Below, piece after piece: positions 6,532 to 8,400 of a stretch of DNA of 8,400 nt. Each line of letters begins with the position of its first letter. Within the stretch, counting starts at the first letter, position 1. Under the pieces are notes generated by a model. That model ran no database searches, had not been told where the DNA came from, and saw only the letters and a list, made by a program, of their open reading frames with translations. The DNA is from Boseongicola sp. SB0662_bin_57 (GTDB lineage: Bacteria > Pseudomonadota > Alphaproteobacteria > Rhodobacterales > Rhodobacteraceae), in the NCBI GenBank assembly GCA_009839535.1, contig VXPN01000217.1, forward strand, positions 1 through 8,400, given 5' to 3'. The position numbers and the translations under genes were made by a program.

Positions 6532-6545
6532 CCTGACAAGTCAGG
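6532..6545. repeat. 14-bp perfect palindrome CCTGACAAGTCAGG (6+2+6)
   Basis: CCTGAC-AA-GTCAGG is a perfect dyad centred at 6538/6539, about 100 bases after the helix-turn-helix gene and just before the toxin remnant. The two-base centre makes it a poor RNA hairpin but a plausible site for a dimeric DNA-binding protein. It could be an old toxin-antitoxin operator or a target of the upstream regulator; chance cannot be excluded. Confidence 0.4.
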
Positions 6546-6744
6546 GAATGCCAAGCGACGTGAAGAACCTCGGCGATCGCGGCGGCGGATTCATCACGGG
6601 CGGGGCTATCGGGTCGACTTCACGAGGCATGGCGAGAGCATCGCGCTGCTGCTCTGCGGCGGCGTCAAGGCATCGCAGGAACGGGATATTCGCATGGCCC
6701 GGACGCTGGCAGGGGAGACTGGCGATGAAAACCACGAAGCTTGA
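6546..6744 (+). pseudogene. Decayed RelE/HigB-type toxin (addiction module killer protein family)
   Basis: The 3' part reads IHHGRGYRVDFTRHGES, then IALLLCGGVKASQERDI, then RMARTLAGE, a close match to the C-terminal half of RelE/ParE-superfamily killer proteins (family pattern GPGYRVYF...LLCGG.K..Q..DI..A). These toxins are mRNA-cleaving or gyrase-directed in characterised relatives. Just upstream, in a different frame, MPSDVKNLGD (6548-6577) matches the preceding family motif NPGDVK.LG. The two halves are joined by a frame change around 6578-6585, consistent with loss of about 7 bases relative to the family's usual spacing. A faint extension RSSALRLTSQ may begin near 6515, but the N-terminal 40-50 residues and the start codon are not found. 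The gene is therefore a remnant and cannot make a normal toxin. Confidence 0.72.
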
Positions 6745-6826
6745 TCTTTCGAAGACTGCCGGTTTCGATCACCAACGCCTGCCCGCGCCGGTTGACGCCC
6801 GGACCGGTGCTGCCGCCGTCCCGTGA
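6725..6826 (+). pseudogene. Possible antitoxin start, truncated
   Basis: An ATG at 6725 lies 20 bases inside the end of the toxin remnant, the arrangement usual for toxin-first modules in which the antitoxin gene overlaps the toxin end. It opens with MKTTKLDLSKTAGFD, loosely like the N terminus of addiction-module antidote proteins, but the frame ends after 33 codons. The expected helix-turn-helix part (normally a further 60 or so residues) is absent in all frames I read downstream. The call rests mostly on position, and it may simply be non-coding. Confidence 0.35.
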
Positions 6827-7136
6827 GCTGGACTCCAGTGCCAGGCAACGGACGGTCGCTGGTTCCACTCCAATCGTTGACACGCTTGGGAAATCGGTCG
6901 CAGGGCGTGTGGGACAAGGCCGGATGCTCAAGCTCGACCAATGTGAAGCCCTGCAACAAAGCCCGAGACGTCGAACGTGTCCCAGAAAGGCTCGCGCTGC
7001 GGCCGGAAAATGCAGGAGGCCTCGATCCATGGTCATGATGGCTGCACGCGCGACTGCCCCGGCCAGTTGAATTCAAGATGCGCTCCTGCGAGAACGACAT
7101 GCAGAGCTTCCGGAACCTGATCCAGGATTGAAAGTC
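6827..7136. other. Gene-free stretch before the flavoenzyme gene
   Basis: I find no recognisable gene in these 310 bases. Open frames occur on both strands but have no family motifs. A short frame ending at 7129-7131 (reading VEFKMRSCENDMQSFRNLIQD) stops six bases before the flavoenzyme start and could be the tail of a lost upstream gene. A promoter for the flavoenzyme is expected here, but no convincing -35/-10 pair is visible. Confidence 0.4.
7124..7127 (+). promoter_or_regulatory. Ribosome binding site supporting the GTG start at 7137
   Basis: AGGA at 7124-7127 sits nine bases before GTG at 7137, which decides the start of the flavoenzyme. The nearby ATG at 7141 is out of frame. An in-frame TTG at 7128 directly abuts the AGGA and is too close to use it. 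Confidence 0.5.
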
Positions 7137-8400
7137 GTGAATGCGCAGCCGTTTCCCAGCCTGTTTTCCCCGATCGACATCGGCAAGCTTGCGCTCCGCA
7201 ACCGGATCGTGTCGACGGGACACGAGACCCATCTGAACGACAGGGGCCGGATCGGCGATGCGATGATCGCCTATCACGAGGCACGCGCCCGGGGCGGTGC
7301 CGGACTAATCGTGACCGAAGTTGCGCTGGTCCATTCCAGCGCCGTGTTCGTGGCAAATCCCATCCGGGTTGATACTGACGACTGCATTCCAGGATATCGC
7401 CGGCTGGCGCAGGCCGTGCACGATCACGATTGCGGCCTGATCGCCCAGCTGTTTCATCCCGGGCGCGAGATGCTGGCTTCGGAAGACGGTACCGCGCCTG
7501 TTTCCTACAGTGCTTCGGCCGTTCCAAACGAGCGCTTTCACGTCATGCCGCGCCCGATGCCTCGAGAAATGGTCGCCGAGGTCATCTCTGCCCACGGCGA
7601 TGCGGCCCTTCGAATGCGGGAAGCGGGCCTCGACGGCGTCGAGATCGTTGGCTCGCACGGGTACCTTCCGGCACAGTTTCTGAACCGTCACGTCAATCAA
7701 CGCAGCGACGAGTACGGAGGTTCGCTCGAGAACCGCACGCGCTTCATTCGTGAAATCGCGGCTGACATCCGTGCCAAGGCCGGCGAGGACTTCGTCGTTG
7801 GCCTGCGGCTTTCCGGGGACGAGCGCAGCCATGAGGGCGTCGCGCAACCCGATATGCTGGACGCATGTGAACTCCTTGCCGGAGATGAATCGCTGACCTA
7901 CTTCAGCGTTGTTGCCGGATCCTCCGCGACTGTCGCGGGTTCGGTTCACATCGTGCCGCCGATGAACGAAGAGGCAGGTTATACCGCGCCATTGGGCCAG
8001 GCGGTGAAGGCGCGGACGGGTGTGACGACGATGGTCACCGGCCGCATCAACCAGCCGCAGGACGCCGAACGCATCATTGCTGCGGGGCATGCCGACCTTT
8101 GCGGAATGACGCGCGCAATGATCTGCGATCCGGAACTGGGCGAAAAGGCCAGGACGGGACGTGCCGACGACATCCGCGCCTGCATTGGCTGCAACCAGGC
8201 CTGCATCGGCCACTTTCACGCGGGCTATCCGATTTCATGCATCCAGAATCCGGTAAGCGGTCGCGAGACCTTTCTCGGTCGGACCGAACCGGCGCGCACG
8301 AGGCGGAAGGTCATGGTGGTGGGAGGCGGGCCCGGCGGAATGAAGTGTGCCGCCGTCGCTTCAGCGCGCGGCCACGACGTGACGCTCTTCGAAAGGGAGG
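7137..8400 (+). CDS. NADH:flavin oxidoreductase, FMN/4Fe-4S/FAD modular type (3' truncated by window edge)
   Basis: This belongs to the old-yellow-enzyme superfamily branch shared by 2,4-dienoyl-CoA reductase, trimethylamine/dimethylamine and histamine dehydrogenases and N-methylproline demethylase. The first 421 residues are present; members are usually about 650-700. Domain order: FMN-binding TIM barrel from LFSPIDIGKLALRNRIVSTGHETHL (about 9-33), with GGAGLIVTE, the active-site region EIVGSHGYLPAQFLNRHVN and SDEYGGSLENRTRF; then the 4Fe-4S cluster ligands C-x2-C-x3-C-x11-C in CIGCNQACIGHF...SC (Cys349, 352, 356, 368); then the beginning of a dinucleotide-binding domain, VMVVGGGPGGMKCA (about 390-403). 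The TGHETH stretch resembles amine dehydrogenase/demethylase members more than FadH. Substrate is unassigned: N-methylated amine or amino-acid oxidation is a reasonable guess, enoate reduction the alternative. It stands alone in this window. Confidence 0.9.
   Translation, partial: MNAQPFPSLFSPIDIGKLALRNRIVSTGHETHLNDRGRIGDAMIAYHEARARGGAGLIVTEVALVHSSAVFVANPIRVDTDDCIPGYRRLAQAVHDHDCGLIAQLFHPGREMLASEDGTAPVSYSASAVPNERFHVMPRPMPREMVAEVISAHGDAALRMREAGLDGVEIVGSHGYLPAQFLNRHVNQRSDEYGGSLENRTRFIREIAADIRAKAGEDFVVGLRLSGDERSHEGVAQPDMLDACELLAGDESLTYFSVVAGSSATVAGSVHIVPPMNEEAGYTAPLGQAVKARTGVTTMVTGRINQPQDAERIIAAGHADLCGMTRAMICDPELGEKARTGRADDIRACIGCNQACIGHFHAGYPISCIQNPVSGRETFLGRTEPARTRRKVMVVGGGPGGMKCAAVASARGHDVTLFERE

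Noticed and set aside
6606..7277. Minus-strand open frame of 223 codons, containing a GFTLVELE string that resembles a type IV prepilin start
   Set aside because: The string is internal, has no following hydrophobic helix, and the frame runs antisense into both the toxin remnant and the flavoenzyme; a chance match.
7305..8219. Minus-strand open frame of 304 codons opposite the flavoenzyme
   Set aside because: The plus strand has unmistakable FMN-barrel and iron-sulfur motifs, so this is a shadow.
1..8400. CRISPR array, rRNA or tRNA genes
   Set aside because: No regularly spaced repeats and no conserved structural RNA sequences were seen on either strand.

Overview
The window looks like a GC-rich alphaproteobacterial chromosome, probably from the Rhodobacteraceae or a relative. 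The evidence is the strong G/C preference at third codon positions, the aerobic-pathway cobalamin gene cobF next to cobA and cobB, and close protein-level resemblance of several genes to alphaproteobacterial families. Every family assignment here was made by reading motifs; no database search was run.

Layout. (1) Positions 1-2430, plus strand: the 3' end of a cobalamin operon, with cobB (5' truncated by the window edge), cobA and cobF. The genes overlap end to start by 4 and 8 bases, so they are almost certainly co-transcribed and translationally coupled. CobA makes precorrin-2, CobF works at the C1-methylation/deacetylation step of the aerobic ring contraction, and CobB amidates the a and c side chains. 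(2) 2431-2974: no intact gene; short coding-like stretches in shifting frames suggest a decayed gene. (3) 2975-4120, minus strand: an exported branched-chain-amino-acid-type ABC substrate-binding protein, with no permease or ATPase gene beside it. (4) 4121-4905: a non-coding stretch, then a fragment of an ISKra4-type transposase, then an AT-rich leader.

(5) 4906-6433, plus strand: the most interesting part. A 350-residue protein of the GSU2403 / NTP_transf_8 nucleotidyltransferase-fold type is followed by a 58-residue helix-plus-membrane-segment protein, whose stop codon overlaps the start of a 70-residue helix-turn-helix-like protein. This set lies between the transposase fragment and a decayed toxin-antitoxin locus, so it looks like an acquired accessory cassette. 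(6) 6546-6826: remains of a RelE/HigB-type toxin (5' part missing, frameshifted) and possibly of its antitoxin. (7) 6827-7136: no recognisable gene. (8) 7137-8400, plus strand: the N-terminal two thirds of a modular NADH:flavin oxidoreductase (FMN barrel, 4Fe-4S cluster, start of an FAD/NAD domain), cut by the window edge.

Overall, two ordinary metabolic ends (cobalamin synthesis and a redox flavoenzyme) flank a centre that has collected an orphan transport protein, mobile-element debris, a broken toxin-antitoxin pair and a possibly new nucleotidyltransferase cassette. The intact genes with the least known function are those at 4906-6433.
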